DNA of 64,000 nt, from positions 133,812 through 197,811 of the forward strand of contig PS015054.1 in the NCBI GenBank assembly GCA_048213135.1, given 5' to 3'. Below, piece by piece: positions 38,203-48,920 of the stretch. The notes beneath the pieces were generated by a model. It had not been told where the DNA came from and did not search any database. It saw only the letters and a program-made list of their open reading frames with translations. Source of the stretch: Reclinomonas americana ATCC 50394 (taxonomy: Eukaryota; Jakobida; Jakobea; Jakobida). Numbering within the stretch: position 1 is the first letter of the stretch; each line of letters starts with the position of its first letter. The translations under genes were made by a program, and so were the position numbers.

Positions 38203-38565
38203 TGAAAAGGCATATTCTTGTTTCTGTATTCGTGGTGTCGCTGTTTCTTTCAACACGTCGCGGACACTCGTTCGACATGAGTTCGTGTGTTCGCAACGCG
38301 TGCCAGGATCCACTGTCGAGCACTTTGGGAGGAGAGCTGCGACCTCGGAGCAGAGAGTGGCGGGGGCCTGGTTAACCGCTGTTGCCCTCCCACGCAGTTT
38401 CAGACGACGGGGCAAGTGCGGTCGGCAGGATATTCTGGAATTCCGGCCGGCAACGACTGTTGCCCGAATCAACTCATATATATTTCTTGCACTCCTTGGA
38501 GCGCCAACACCACCTGCTCTCTGCCCTCTGCCCTCTGCCCTCTGCTTCCTCTGCTGCTCCTAATC
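38203..38565 (+). other. 363-bp gap with CCCTCTG repeats before the zinc-finger gene
   Basis: Likely the 5' leader and promoter of the next gene. A CCCTCTG-type heptamer repeats three to four times at about 38515-38545, almost directly before the ATG at 38566. A 32-codon ATG frame at 38277 (MSSCVRNACQ...) ends before any clear splice donor and is not called as a gene. Confidence 0.5.
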
Positions 38566-40240
38566 ATGCAAGACCTGCACTTGCACCGCCCTCTTCCGCG
38601 CATCATCGACATGATTGGCGACACGGACGGGTCGATGAGTTTTTCCGCCGCCGGCCACTTTCATCACCGTCACCTGCCGCACGAGCACGCCAACCGCTCT
38701 GCCCTGCCACCCATGCCCCCACGCCAGCACTTCCTGCCCATGCAACCGCAGCGGCTGCTCCACCCCGGTCTCCACTACGCCACCTCTTCCTCGACTAACG
38801 ACATGGACTTTTATGGTGATGTACCGGCGCCGGCTGTGCTGCCACACGGCGTCGATGGCGCTGCGCGGTACGCGTTGCCGACCTCCACCGCGTCGCACTT
38901 CGCCCCAGCTTCGTCCACGGCAACTCTACTTGCCACTGCGGCGGCTGCCGAACGCAGACGTGTGCGAACTGCGAACACAATGGATCCCAACGCCGACTTC
39001 CTCAACTCGAGGTATTTCCTTTTCTAGTGATGTGTTCCGATATTCCGAAACTTTATTAAGCGAGTTGTGCAACAGGGGAGACGGCGACGACAGCAGCCGC
39101 GATCATGCGCGGCAGCCACTGCACAAACGACGGCGAGTGGATCCGGCGGCGGCTGGCGAGCTGTCGTCGTCGGCATCGCTGGTGTTGTCGCTCTTGGCCC
39201 GCGGCCGACGACATGCGCACGGCAGCGACCTGCACGTGGAAGAATATCAGGCTCGCGATGTAGCGGATATCGACGACGACGATGGTGATGATGATGACGA
39301 CGGCGACGACGACGACGAAGACGAGGACACCATCAACTATCCAGTCGCTCACGCCAAGGCCGCAGCCACCGGGTGCAGAGCAGACGGGCACCACCATCGC
39401 GGTGGTGTCCGTGGTCACGGCCAGCTGCAGCGCCACCAGCACCTCATGGCCGAGTTGTCCGACCAGGAGAACTCTGGTGTGCATCGCCGTGGGCCGTACC
39501 AACTGACCGGCGGGAATCCAATCGCCGACAGGAGCACGATGGATTTCGCCACCGACTCCGACTCCGCGTGCCCTCACGGCTTGCTGGCCACCGATGACGG
39601 TTGCTGGCGCCACTACTACGTGCCCGGCCAGAAGCCCGCAGTGCGCACACGCTCGCTGCCAGCGCCGACACCGCTGTCACCGCTCAGTGCCTCCATGGCC
39701 GCGATGCCGGCCAATTCCGACCCACTGACGCAGCTTGCGTACCTCAGCACGCAGCTGGAGAGCAGTCTGCAAGCCGCTGCGAGTGCACGAGACAACAGCA
39801 AGACGCTGGCGCGAAGCGAGGCGACGTGGAGCAAGGACGAGTGCCGATCGCCACACGATTGTGACGGCGGCTCCGGACCCGGTTACACACTGTGCACGCT
39901 GACCTCGTCCACCAGCAGTGGTCAGGGTGCTCGGCGAGTGACGGCACCCGACGAAAGCACAGGCGTGGTATGTTGCAGCAACGGGATGTGAGATGAAGAG
40001 AGTGTGTGTATCGCTGACAACTGCGCATGCCGCACACACAGTTCTGCCACTTTGTGCTGGAGGGCGAGATCTCCAAGAAGACCTTCCAGTGCCGCCTACC
40101 CGGCTGCGGCAAGCGCTACACAACGCCCTCTAACCTCAAGCGTCACCTGAAGGTACTTGCTCTTGCCGCACGTTTCGCGCAGCACGATATCTGATCACAC
40201 ATGATACATACAGCTCAAGCACAACATTGTCGACTTGTAG
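38566..40240 (+). CDS. C2H2 zinc-finger protein, single C-terminal finger
   Basis: ATG 38566 opens a His/Pro/Ala-rich N-terminus (MQDLHLHRPLPRIIDMIG). An intron (about 39013-39075) leads to a long exon with KRRR, a near-pure Asp/Glu run (about 39270-39325) and a His/Gly patch. Another intron (39970 to about 40041) precedes the only clear domain: FQCRLPGCGKRY then TTPSNLKRHLK / LKH, a C-x4-C-x12-H-x4-H finger. The finger is cut by a last intron (about 40153-40213) just before its final His, and the protein stops eight residues on (LKHNIVDL). One finger is usually too little for specific DNA binding alone, so it may dimerise or bind RNA or protein. No orthologue is recognised. Confidence 0.75.
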
Positions 40241-40361
40241 ATTGTTTCCATCACCAACCGCACTCGAGTAGTCTTGTTGTTTTGCTGGGCGTGTATCCTT
40301 TTATCACTACCTTTGTTGTACCTTGCTTTTAATTCATCTGTCTTCGCCGCACCGCTGCCGA

Positions 40362-42111
40362 ATGAAAATGATATTGCCTTTTATATATTTCCGAGTGTGT
40401 GCTTGCGCGTGGATGCACCGTGTCGAAGCTCAACTGCAGGCACAGTGCTCCTGTGCTCGGCAGTTTGCACGGCAAGCTCGACACGACGAGGAGCGGCGAA
40501 AAGAGATTGCCGAGCGGCAGCGACACGAGGTTTGAGTGTGTGTGTGAGAGGAGACAAGTGACGCGTTGTGTTGACTGCGTGTGGTGGTGCCACACAGGCT
40601 GAAGCACAGCGCCGCCATCTCGACACGGCCCTCACTGCGCAGCGTGCGTTGGAGAAGGCGCGACGTGTGCGTGAGGCTGTCAGCAAGGTCCGACATTGTG
40701 TGTGTGTGAGGGAGACACAAAGAGATTGATGGATTGATCGGGCATGTCACAGGTGAGGCAGGAGCGTGGCAGCGAGGTGGAGCTCAACGAGGTGGTCGCC
40801 AGTGCGGCTGCTTCCAGTGCGGTGGGCACCACGGGCACCGCAGCGGCACCGCTGGATGATGAGTCACTGGTGGAGCGTGATGCGCAGGCTGATTTGCTGT
40901 TGCGCTCGTTGTCGTCAGTCGCCTGCTCTGTTGTCGTGCTGCTCCGCTGAGTCTTGCCTCTGAGCGCAGAGTGACGATGCGCTTGCGCAAGATCCGCCAG
41001 CTGCAACATCACTTGGCGCAGGCCACGACGGCTGTCGAGGAAATAATACGTCGACACAACGAGCGCGACCGAGCCACACCCGTGGATCTGGCTCTGCTGC
41101 AACGCATGCAACAGATATGTTCTTCTTCTTCTTCTTCTTCTTCTTTCCCAGTCAAGGTGCTCACTGGTGAACTATCTCTGTGTACGTGGACGGCTGGTTG
41201 GAGGATCCGTGGTTGTGGTACGAGGAGATCGAGTGTGAACGTGTGGAGCAGTGTGTGGGAGTAGCTGAGGCGTGGATTCGACGGGTGTTGGACGATGGTC
41301 GAGCGCTGCAGCTGGGTGATTCACAGCAGCAGACGGCGGCGGGAGCGGAGCGCGAGTTTGACTTGTGGTGCCGATTGGATGCGGCGTATCGCGAGGTCGA
41401 TCTGATAAAGACTCGCATGCAGTGGTGCATCGATCCGGAGGGCTGCGCCGACGACTACATGAGTGAGTACGCGGCGTTGGCTGGCATTGAGGTGCCGCTG
41501 TCCTCGGCCGATGGGTTTCCTCGTCACTTGCCGGGCGACGATGAAGCGGAGCGCGATCGGCAGCACGTGGGCAGCGTGCTTCCGCTGTTCGAGATGCCCG
41601 ACGACATTCCGATTATGTCGGCGTCGTTCCTCTCGTCGTTCTTTGGTCTCGCGGATGAAGTGCGTCGTGTGTGTATGCGCTGGTTGTGATCTGTGCACTG
41701 TGCTCACTCGCTCCGCCTTTCGTGCAGGATCAACTGACCTTGCTGCGCATGTTGTGCGATCTGCAGACGGCCATTCGACTCGATCACGCCGACAGACAGC
41801 TGTTTGCTGCCATGCTGCCGACACTGCTCGAGGACGCCGAACAGGGCGGCCATCGTTCTCTGTGCGTGCGACGACTTTCCAGTCGTTTCTCTCCCTGTTC
41901 CCCTGCACTCACCTGGACGGCGCGCAGATCGCGCGGCACCATAGTGGAGACGTTTCAGTTGCTGCAGTCGGTCGTTGTGTCGGAGGGGCGGCGAATCGTG
42001 TCCTTTGTCCGCAACGACGTGTGGGAGGCATCGGTGAAAGCTGTGGCGACGGCGTTCCGCTCCTCCATGCGCTCACGTGGTCCGCGGAGGCGGCAACGGC
42101 CCGACAGATAA
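40362..42111 (+). CDS. Unrecognised coiled-coil protein
   Basis: Start at ATG 40362 or 40413 (same frame). Exons read HRVEAQLQAQCSCARQFAR, then EERRKEIAERQRHE, EAQRRHLDTALTAQRALEKA and VEEIIRRHNERDRATPVDLA, all strongly helical and charged. A TCT run (about 41120-41145) seems to be translated as poly-Ser before a 50-nt intron (about 41155-41204). After it come DPWLWYEEIECERVEQCVG and an acidic globular-looking segment with DDIPIMSASFLSSFFGLAD. The C-terminus has DQLTLLRMLCDLQTAIRLDH and IVETFQLLQSVVVSEGRRIV. It finishes in a basic tail, stop 42109-42111. The mix of coiled coil and a helical C-terminal domain fits a cytoskeletal or tethering factor, but I recognise no family. Confidence 0.65.
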
Positions 42112-42264
42112 AACGACGAGCATGTACACAGTGGACAACATTTTGGTTCTTTCGTTAATTTCTTGTTGCACTCTCCATCCTCCTCCTCCACCATTCCCGA
42201 TCCACCACACCACCTCACGTGTGTCGATCGTGTGGTAACGTGACAACCACAGACGTGCCACGAC

Positions 42265-44040
42265 CTATCCACACGTACTGCACAATCGAGGTGAAGCAGC
42301 TGTGGCGATGGGTGGGTGAGTACGTGGTCGCAAGAGGGGGAGCACGAGCACGTGACGCAACAAGACGGCGATTAGCAGCTGACCGTGTAGCACACTGCGC
42401 TCGTTGCTACCGCACGAGATCCAGGCGGCCGCCGCAGCAGCCAGAGTCAACAGGAAGATGGAGACGGGGAATGCAGGCACCGCCCACTCAAACTCCTTCA
42501 CACTGCCCCACATCGACAACAGGCCGATCAGGAGTGTGGTCTTGGAGATGGTACCGCCGACCAGATTGCTCAGCGCAATGTTGATCGACTGTGTCTTGCC
42601 CTTGCGCGAGAGTGACACTGATTCGAGAATCTCCGGAGCCTCCGACGCCACTGGTGCCAAGAAGAAGGCCAAGGCGCCCGGATTCAGCTCTGGTGGTGGC
42701 GACGAGCGATCAGAATGCGGGTGAATGACAAAGAGTCATCAGCGGAGGCAGGGTCGCTCACCGGCAATCTCGCCGAGCTCCACGACGGCGAGAATAAACG
42801 GCTCGGAGAACGTGTAGATGAGAATGCCGCCGACAGCCAGGTACGCAAAACCCTTCCACATTGGCTGCGGCTCGTCCTCCTCGTCGTGACCAATCTCTGC
42901 ACAGCTCCGTTTTATGCACCAGCTCACACATGCGTGCATGTCTGTCAGACCAACGACGCACCTTCATCAAACGCCTTTACATCGTCAATGTGCGGCGTCT
43001 CGGCCGAGTCGCGTGTCAGCATGGTGTAAATCACGAATCCGGCGTACTCCAACACGCACAGCACGCCCAGCATGTAGTGGAAGCCAACAAAGAGGAACAC
43101 CACCACCAGCGGCAGAGTGGCGGCCAGCACGTAGGCTTGTCGTCGCACGCTGTTCAAAATGTGGATCTTGAGGTTGCGCCGCGACAGCGACCCTAGCCAC
43201 ACACACAAGCCGAATGCAATCGTGCACACGACTGCGCGAGGCAGCGCGTGTCAGCAGGAGGTGAAGAGAGAGCGAGACTTCGCAAGAGACAGTCGCCTAC
43301 CAATGACACTGCCGGATACCGCACCCACGGCTACGGCCGTGTGGCCCTCGGAGAGAGCCGTCACGAAGAAGATGGTCTCCGGTGCCGTGTTCAACCAGGC
43401 AATCAGGAAACCACCTGAGCATAAGCGCGGGTGAGTTGACGAGGAGAATACCACCATGCGGAAGCAAGCCTCACCAATGAGCGATGCATCAAAGTGATCG
43501 CCGAGGATATCGCCACCTTCACCCACACAGTATGCGCCACCGCAGAGAGCCACGAGGGCGCCGAGAGCGCGAATGCCTGCCACAACATGCATGTTATTCA
43601 ACTGCTGCATGCGACCAAGAGAGAGAGAGAGAGAGCCGACTGACCAGCCCACAACATGCTGCGAGAGGCGGGAGCGCCGTGTCGCGACGGAGGACCGTAC
43701 AAGACCGAGTACAAGAGTCGACGCGGACCGAGAAAGTAGATGGCCAGTGCCGGAGCAAGGAGTTCCGCAGCCACTACAAGAACACACGAGATCGCTCCGC
43801 GGCGCAGACGGACACGTGAGTTGCCTGTGGCGAAGAGAGAGAGAGGGAGAGTGAGTTGGACACGCGGCACATGTCACGCGCGCACGAACACACAAGCACA
43901 CAGAGTGCAGTTCTTGTTGTGCAGGCGTGGGGGGAGAAAGAGGAAGTGGGAGAGAGAGAGAGAGCTCACCAGCGCCTGACGAGTCAGAGAGCGGGGCCCG
44001 CGTTGTTGAGAGTTTAAAGAGACAGTTGTGCAATTTCGTT
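42265..44040 (-). CDS. Cation/calcium exchanger (CaCA superfamily) membrane protein
   Basis: About seven exons encode a multi-pass membrane protein. Helices include ISCVLVVAAELLAPALAIYF, GIRALGALVALCGGAYCVG, VLAATLPLVVVFLFVGFHYM, GFAYLAVGGILIYTFSEPF and VPAFPVSIFLLTLAAAAAA. The two alpha-repeat motifs that form the ion site are visible: FLIAWLNTAPETIFFVTAL (about 43330-43400) and FFLAPVASEAPEILESVSL (about 42610-42680), each with the P-E pair, followed by NLVGGTISKTTLLIGLL. This is the inverted-repeat signature of Na+/Ca2+ and H+/Ca2+ antiporters; which ion is exchanged cannot be read. A soluble loop with TPHIDDVKAFDEG lies between halves. The 5' end is unresolved: the frame upstream of LFKLSTTRAPLSDSSGAG has no ATG before a stop, so an exon is missing. 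Stop at 42265. Confidence 0.78.
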
Positions 44041-44264
44041 TCGTTGCATGAATGCAAACAAGTTCATTACAAGTGCAAGGTAAACAAAAAAGAACGGCGA
44101 AACAAGGAGACAGGAGGGGCATCAAGGAGAGAGAAGTGCAAAACAATGTTGGCGACGAGCCGGGTGCCGGAGGGGCTGACAAAACAGTGGGGGAGGCAAA
44201 AACAGCCTTTTTCCGACACTCGGTTTTTCTCTAAGACGTCGGCCAACGTGGTAACTAGAGCTCG

Positions 44265-45929
44265 TCAACGACGGCGGCGGTGGTTGTGGTGGTGGCGACC
44301 CTCCAGAGGGTGACCGCTCAGCACCTCCCACACCTCCTTCTCGGCGAGGTACTTTTGCCAGGTGCCGTTGACCTGGCGGAACATGGGCATCTGCTCACGT
44401 CCGACGCAGCGGAGCTCCTTGATCACTTGCAGGATGCCGCCCACACGACGGGTGGTCTCGACCTCCTCCAGAGCGAAGCAGTCAAAGAGGTTCTTGCGGT
44501 AGTTCTGGCTGGCGTTGGCCAGGAACACCTTGGCGGCCTGCTTGACCGGGCAGTCGGGCAGCGCATCGTACAAGTGCACCGGGTTGATCGGCGCAATGGC
44601 CGGTCGGCGGCGGTGCATCGAGTACGGCGGCAGGGCCTTGCCGAAACGGATGCCACGGTGTCCATGGCTGCGGCTGTGGTGGCTGATGCGACGCTGCAGC
44701 TGGTGGCTGCGGCTGTGGCGACGCTCGTGGCTGTGGCTGTGACTCTTGCTGTCGCCATGGCTGTGGCTGTGGCTGCGACGACGCTTGTCGCCGTGGCTCT
44801 GACGGCGGTGACGGCCGAGGACGCGATAACCGATCGCATCATCGTCATCGTCGCTGTCGTCGTCGTCGTGCTCGTGCTCGCCGTGGCGGCGGCTGCCCCA
44901 GCGGAAGACGCGGTTGCCGAGGCGATCCTCGTCCCAGCGGAAGTCGACGCCGTGCTCCTCGTCGTCGCCGTCACGATCGCCATGACCGTGCGACGAACGG
45001 AGGTTGTGGTGCTGCGGCAGCGCACGGCCGAACCTGTCGCTGCCGTGCGATGACGAGTGGCCGTGCGAGTGCGAGTGCGAGTGGCGCAGACGGCGGACGA
45101 CCGGCAGCTCAACGCCGGCCACCAGGTGCGAGGGGCGACCGCATGCGCACACCTCCTCGTCGCAGCGAGCGCCAGTCAGTGTGGCCGGGCACGGATCAAA
45201 GCCCAGGGCGCCGCCAGCAGGAGCCTGCAGCGCAGTTGCCTGCACCATGTCACAAGAATGAGTATCATCCATGATCGGATGAGCGGAGAGGGAGAGGAAG
45301 AGGGGGCCTCACCTTGAAGCCCGTCGTGTAGAGGGTGTGATCACCGCCAGCGTACTGCGCGTGGCCGTGGCCGTGCGCGTGGTGGAAGCCACGACCGTGG
45401 TGAGCAGCCGAGTACTCGGGCAACCACGGCAACGCGTGATGCGTGGCCGAGAAGGCGCGCTTCACTTGGCGCTCGCGCAAGTCGACGAGGTAGTTCTGAC
45501 CCTGCACGCACGCACACACAATCACCAGTGAGCGACAAGAGCCGACAACAACAACAGCAACAGAAAACGTCCCGAGCGCAACATTAGTCTTCTTCAGACG
45601 ATTGTGCAGACCGAGGTTGGTGAACTGGCGGGTCTTGTGCACCTTGGCGCACGGGCACGACGCGTGGGCAAACTGGTCGGCGAGTTGCGCGGCTGCGAGA
45701 GAGAGAACAAAAGACGATGAAAACGACAACCGAGATATTTGGGACGGGGGCGGAATCTCGCACCTTGCTTGCCGGGCAAGCCCACCTCCTTCTCGGCCAC
45801 CCACTTCAGATAGACGCTGCTGCGGAGACCGCAGGAGCAGGGCGGATCAGCATCCGCAGCCGCTGCGCACACTGCTGCTACGCCGAGCAGCAGGGCCAGC
45901 GACAGCAAAAAACGTGCGGTTTTTTGCAT
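44265..45929 (-). CDS. Secreted His-rich protein with CxC motifs
   Basis: ATG 45929 begins a clear signal peptide, MQKTARFLLSLALLLGVAAV, cleaved probably after CAAA. Three CxC motifs follow in successive exons: CSCG, CPCA (ASCPCAKVHKTRQFTN) and CACG. Short His clusters (HHGRGFHHAHGHGHAQ) lead to a large exon (44265-45240) of SHSHSHG, RRHGEHEHDD, poly-Asp and SHSHSHERRHSRSH blocks. A better-behaved C-terminal domain follows: LPDCPVKQAAKVFLANASQ, RKNLFDCFALEEVE and WQKYLAEKEVWEVLSG. Poly-His in a secreted or vesicular protein suggests binding of zinc, nickel or copper, as inference. AEKEV occurs in both the N- and C-terminal segments, hinting at a repeated module. No family is recognised. Introns lie at about 45250-45310, 45505-45590 and 45690-45765. 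Confidence 0.75.
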
Positions 45930-46135
45930 GTCGGACAACGCAAGCGCGAGAGACGCGAAGAGAGAACAGACAGAGAGACACTACAGCAGGCGTGTGTGCG
46001 TGTATGAGTGTGTGAATGTGAATCGTGTGTGTGTCCCAAACTCCCTACTCTCTCCCACCAACAACAAAAACACTGAAAGAGATGAGCCAAAAACCGATTG
46101 TTTGTCCGAATCGGGGGTGTACAATTCTCTTAGAA

Positions 46136-47413
46136 TTATGTCAGCAGCGGGCTAAAGTCGTCCACCATGGTGTAGAACTCATCGATGGCGCCTGTGGGCA
46201 ATGGTGGATTGCCGTCGCGCACACTGAGACAGGCTTGCATGCCGGCGGCGCGTGCGGCGCGCGCCTCTTCCACAATATCGGTGACAAAGACCACATTCCG
46301 TGGCGATTCCTCGAGCTGCAGCGCGCGCAGGATGGTGTGGTAGGAGGCAGCCTCGCGTTTCGAACCGGACGTGGTGTCAAAGTGACCGCGCAGCAGTGGA
46401 AGCAACTGCGTGGCGATGGTAAGAGCACAGAAGGCAAAGGAGGGAGGGACGGAGACAACTCACGTCGCCAAAGACGCTGTGGCGAAAGAGAAGCTTCTGG
46501 GCCTGGCAAACGCACACACAGACGGTGGGTGAGCAAAGGAAAGTGATGCGTGTGGGGGCGTACGAGTGCCCACCTGCACGGAGCCGGATGAGTAAATGTA
46601 GACGGGAATGTCGTGCTCCGCACACGCCTGGAGGAGCCGGTGCACGTCGTCGTAGACCTCGCCTGCGGCAAAGCACCCAGCCGTTGGTACGTGCAAGTAT
46701 GTGTGTGCGTGTGTGTTCTTCAGAGAAGGCACAAACCCTTCAGCTCGCCGTCGGCGTACCCGCGCTCCCACACAAAGCCCTGCAGCTGCTTGAGCGGCGT
46801 CACCTTGCGATCGGCATCCATGAGCTTCTCCACGAAGCGCATCACCGCCAGCACCGCCTTGCTCGCGTCGTGCCGATCGGCAGCAGGCAGCGCTTCCTCG
46901 CCGTCTTGCCTGCCAACGCGGGGGGTGAGCTCGCGGAATCATGCCAGATGTGCCCGTTTCGCGCAACTCTGCCAGGCTGCACAGTGCATCGATCGCAGCC
47001 TGCGTGCGCTCCTCTCCCCACGTGTCACGCAGAAAGGCCTCAGTCGCCCGCCGAGCGTACGGGAACAGCACGTTGGCCACGAAGCTAATCGGTGTCGTCG
47101 TGCCCTCAATGTCCAGCAGCAGCACTGCCCGATGCAAGTGAGCAGCACACGAGCATATGCATGCATCGCGAGGCACACACGCACCGCTCACACCCGGCTG
47201 CAGTCGCACAGGTGACGCATCATCTGCTGCAGCACTCGTCGACTCGATGCGCGCGCGCTTCAGTGGTGGTGGTGCATCGCCTGTGCACGCAGTCAGCGAC
47301 CGAGGGAGTGAGGGAGAGAGAGCAAAGCAACAGTGGCGACCTCCGTTGTGCTGCGGTTGCGCGTCGTCCACATCGGCCTCGGGAAGACTGGGTCCGCGTT
47401 TGGCGCCACTCAT
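46136..47413 (-). CDS. ENOPH1: Enolase-phosphatase E1 (methionine salvage)
   Basis: ATG 47413 (MSGAKRGPSLPEADVDD). Two low-complexity exons precede the HAD phosphatase domain. HAD motif I is VLLLDIEGTTTPISFVANVL, with DIEGT typical of enolase-phosphatases, followed by FPYARRATEAFLRDTWGEE. Later exons carry LQGFVWERGYADGELK, EVYDDVHRLLQACAEHDIP, motif II IYSSGSVQAQKLLF, motif III near SGSKREAASYHTILR and motif IV RNVVFVTDIVEEARAARAAG, ending DFSPLLT at 46136. The enzyme turns 2,3-diketo-5-methylthiopentyl-1-phosphate into acireductone in the 5'-methylthioadenosine salvage pathway, in the cytosol. The N-terminal extension of about 55 Ser/Pro-rich residues is not usual. It diverges from elongin C, with 66 bp between ATGs. 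Confidence 0.94.
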
Positions 47414-47479
47414 TTGTGTGTTGTTGTCGGATCAACGAAAAGAGAACCCTTACCTGCTTCAGTCGCTTCCACGCGGAGA
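47414..47479. promoter_or_regulatory. 66-bp divergent promoter, ENOPH1 / elongin C
   Basis: Opposed ATGs at 47413 and 47480 leave 66 bp, with a GTTGTTG run and an AAAAGAGAA patch but no clear TATA element. Confidence 0.4.
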
Positions 47480-48021
47480 ATGAGTGGTGTGTGTGTATGT
47501 GTGCCCATGTGTCGCTGCTGTCCGCCACTCACTGACGGCCACTCACTGTGAGCCATTCAGAAGAGGGAGGATCATCGTCATCCGCGTCATTAGGCTCGGC
47601 ATCATCCATCTCCGCCTCCGCTGCCTCCGCTGCTGCTGTTCCGGGCGAGCCAGTGGTGACACTGGTCTCCTCGGACGGGCACGAGTTTGTCATCTCGCGC
47701 CGCGCCGCACAGTGCTCCAATCTGATCAAGGAGATGTTGCAGACGGGTGGTGCGCTCTGTCTCCCTCTCCCACACACTGTATGTCACCGCTCAGCTCAGC
47801 TCTCACTGCGCACAGGCGACACGGGCCAGTCGATGAGCGTGCTGCGATTCGACGACATCTCCAGTCGCGTAATGGAGATGCTGTGTCAGTTCTTCTACGA
47901 GAAGCTCAACGGGAGAGCCTTTGTCGACTTTGCACCGCTCAAGGCCTGCAACCCGGCGAGCCGCGCCGACCGCGACCTTGTCGTCGACCTGCTGCTGGCC
48001 GCCAACTACCTCGACTGCTGA
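47480..48021 (+). CDS. ELOC: Elongin C (SKP1/BTB fold adaptor)
   Basis: The start is ATG 47480, inferred from the splice: ATGAGTG then an intron (47487-47569) to AAGAGGGAGG reads MSEEGGSSSSASLG in phase. The fold begins VVTLVSSDGHEFVISRRAA, followed by CSNLIKEMLQTG. After an intron ending at about 47815 come SVLRFDDISSRVMEMLCQFF, YEKLNGRAFVDFAPLKAC and RDLVVDLLLAANYLDC at the stop 48019-48021. The final AANYLDC and the SSDGHEF strand are diagnostic of elongin C, which with elongin B links substrate receptors to cullin 2/5 ubiquitin ligases and also acts in transcription elongation. The Ser/Ala-rich N-terminus is an extension over the roughly 112-residue animal protein. It converges on the next gene, 29 bp away. 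Confidence 0.92.
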
Positions 48022-48050
48022 GCAGGAAGAAATGTACAAACAGCGTGTTT

Positions 48051-48824
48051 TCATGAGGAGGGCGAGCGATTCTGCTCTCCATCTGCTGCTTCTCTCCTCT
48101 TCACCTCGTCCTCCAGCCGTCTCCGGTACTCCTCGTCGGTGAGGGGACGCACAGGCAACCAGCTAAAGAAGCGACTCATGATTGTCGGCGTCGCTGGTGC
48201 ATCGGGCGGAGCAGTGCGGGAGGAGCCGTCGTCTCTGTACCACCGCACCAGCGACACGCGCGCCTTGTCGCCATACTCGAGTGCATAGTGCGCCGCCACC
48301 GACAGGCCCACAAACGTCAGACTGAGTCGCACGGCCAGTGGATGCCCACCTGCGCATTCACTCGCATTCACACCACCGCGGCTGTGCGAAGGAGCAAGCG
48401 ACTGTGCGTACCATACAGCGCGCCTGTCAGGTAGCCCAGCACACCACCGACCAGTGCATTGTGCGCCAACGCCGGCGGCCTCATCTCGGCCTCGAGTGGC
48501 GAAGGCAGCAGATTGCGACGCCAGCGCTCATCCAGTGCCGCTCGCATGCCCACAAAGGCCGCGCTCAACACCGCACCGTTCAGCGACAGTGTGGCGATCC
48601 AGGTGCCGGAGCGCCCGCGCAATGCACCGTAACACGAGCCCACTGCTGCTCCCGCCAATGCTGCATTTGATGATGATGGTGTGCGTGAGTGTGTGAGCGT
48701 GTGAGTTGGGAGAAACGGCAATGGGGAAACACAGACCTCCATAAGCCACAGTGTGCCAGAGAGGGGTTGGCGGAGGCGACATTGGTGGGAGCGTCGGGTG
48801 TCCGGACTTCAGATTTCGACGCAT
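48051..48824 (-). CDS. Small multi-pass membrane protein, uncharacterised
   Basis: Three exons. ATG 48824 starts MRRNLKSGHPTLPPMSPPP and WHTVAYGG. The second exon has AGAAVGSCYGALRGRSGTWI, ATLSLNGAVLSAAFVGMRAA and ALVGGVLGYLTGALY. The third has LAVRLSLTFVGLSVAAHYAL and ends in a charged tail TDEEYRRRLEDEVKRREAAD (stop 48051). There are about four hydrophobic, Gly-rich segments with GxxxG spacing, recalling Tim17-like or other small organelle membrane proteins, but no signature residue lets me name it. There is no signal peptide, and the basic N-terminus would be compatible with a mitochondrial inner-membrane protein. Confidence 0.6.
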
Positions 48825-48920
48825 TGTGTGAGAGAGAGTGGAGGGAAACACGCGTCGCCGTAAGTTGGCGGGTGACGCGTGTCTATTGCTTTTGTTTGTG
48901 TGTTTGGCGTGCGTGAGTAG
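48825..48920. promoter_or_regulatory. 96-bp divergent promoter, membrane protein / RING gene
   Basis: Opposed ATGs at 48824 and 48921. The gap is GT-rich with a GAGAGAGTGGAGG patch; no TATA-like element. Confidence 0.35.

Noticed and set aside
38277-38375. Small ATG frame MSSCVRNACQ... before the zinc-finger gene
   Set aside because: Only 32 codons with no clear donor site or homology. More likely leader sequence.
44280-45053. 257-codon open frame on plus, rich in Val/Ala, antisense to the His-rich gene
   Set aside because: It is the complement of the CAC/CAT and GAC repeats of the minus-strand gene. It has no domain, and its composition follows directly from the repeat.
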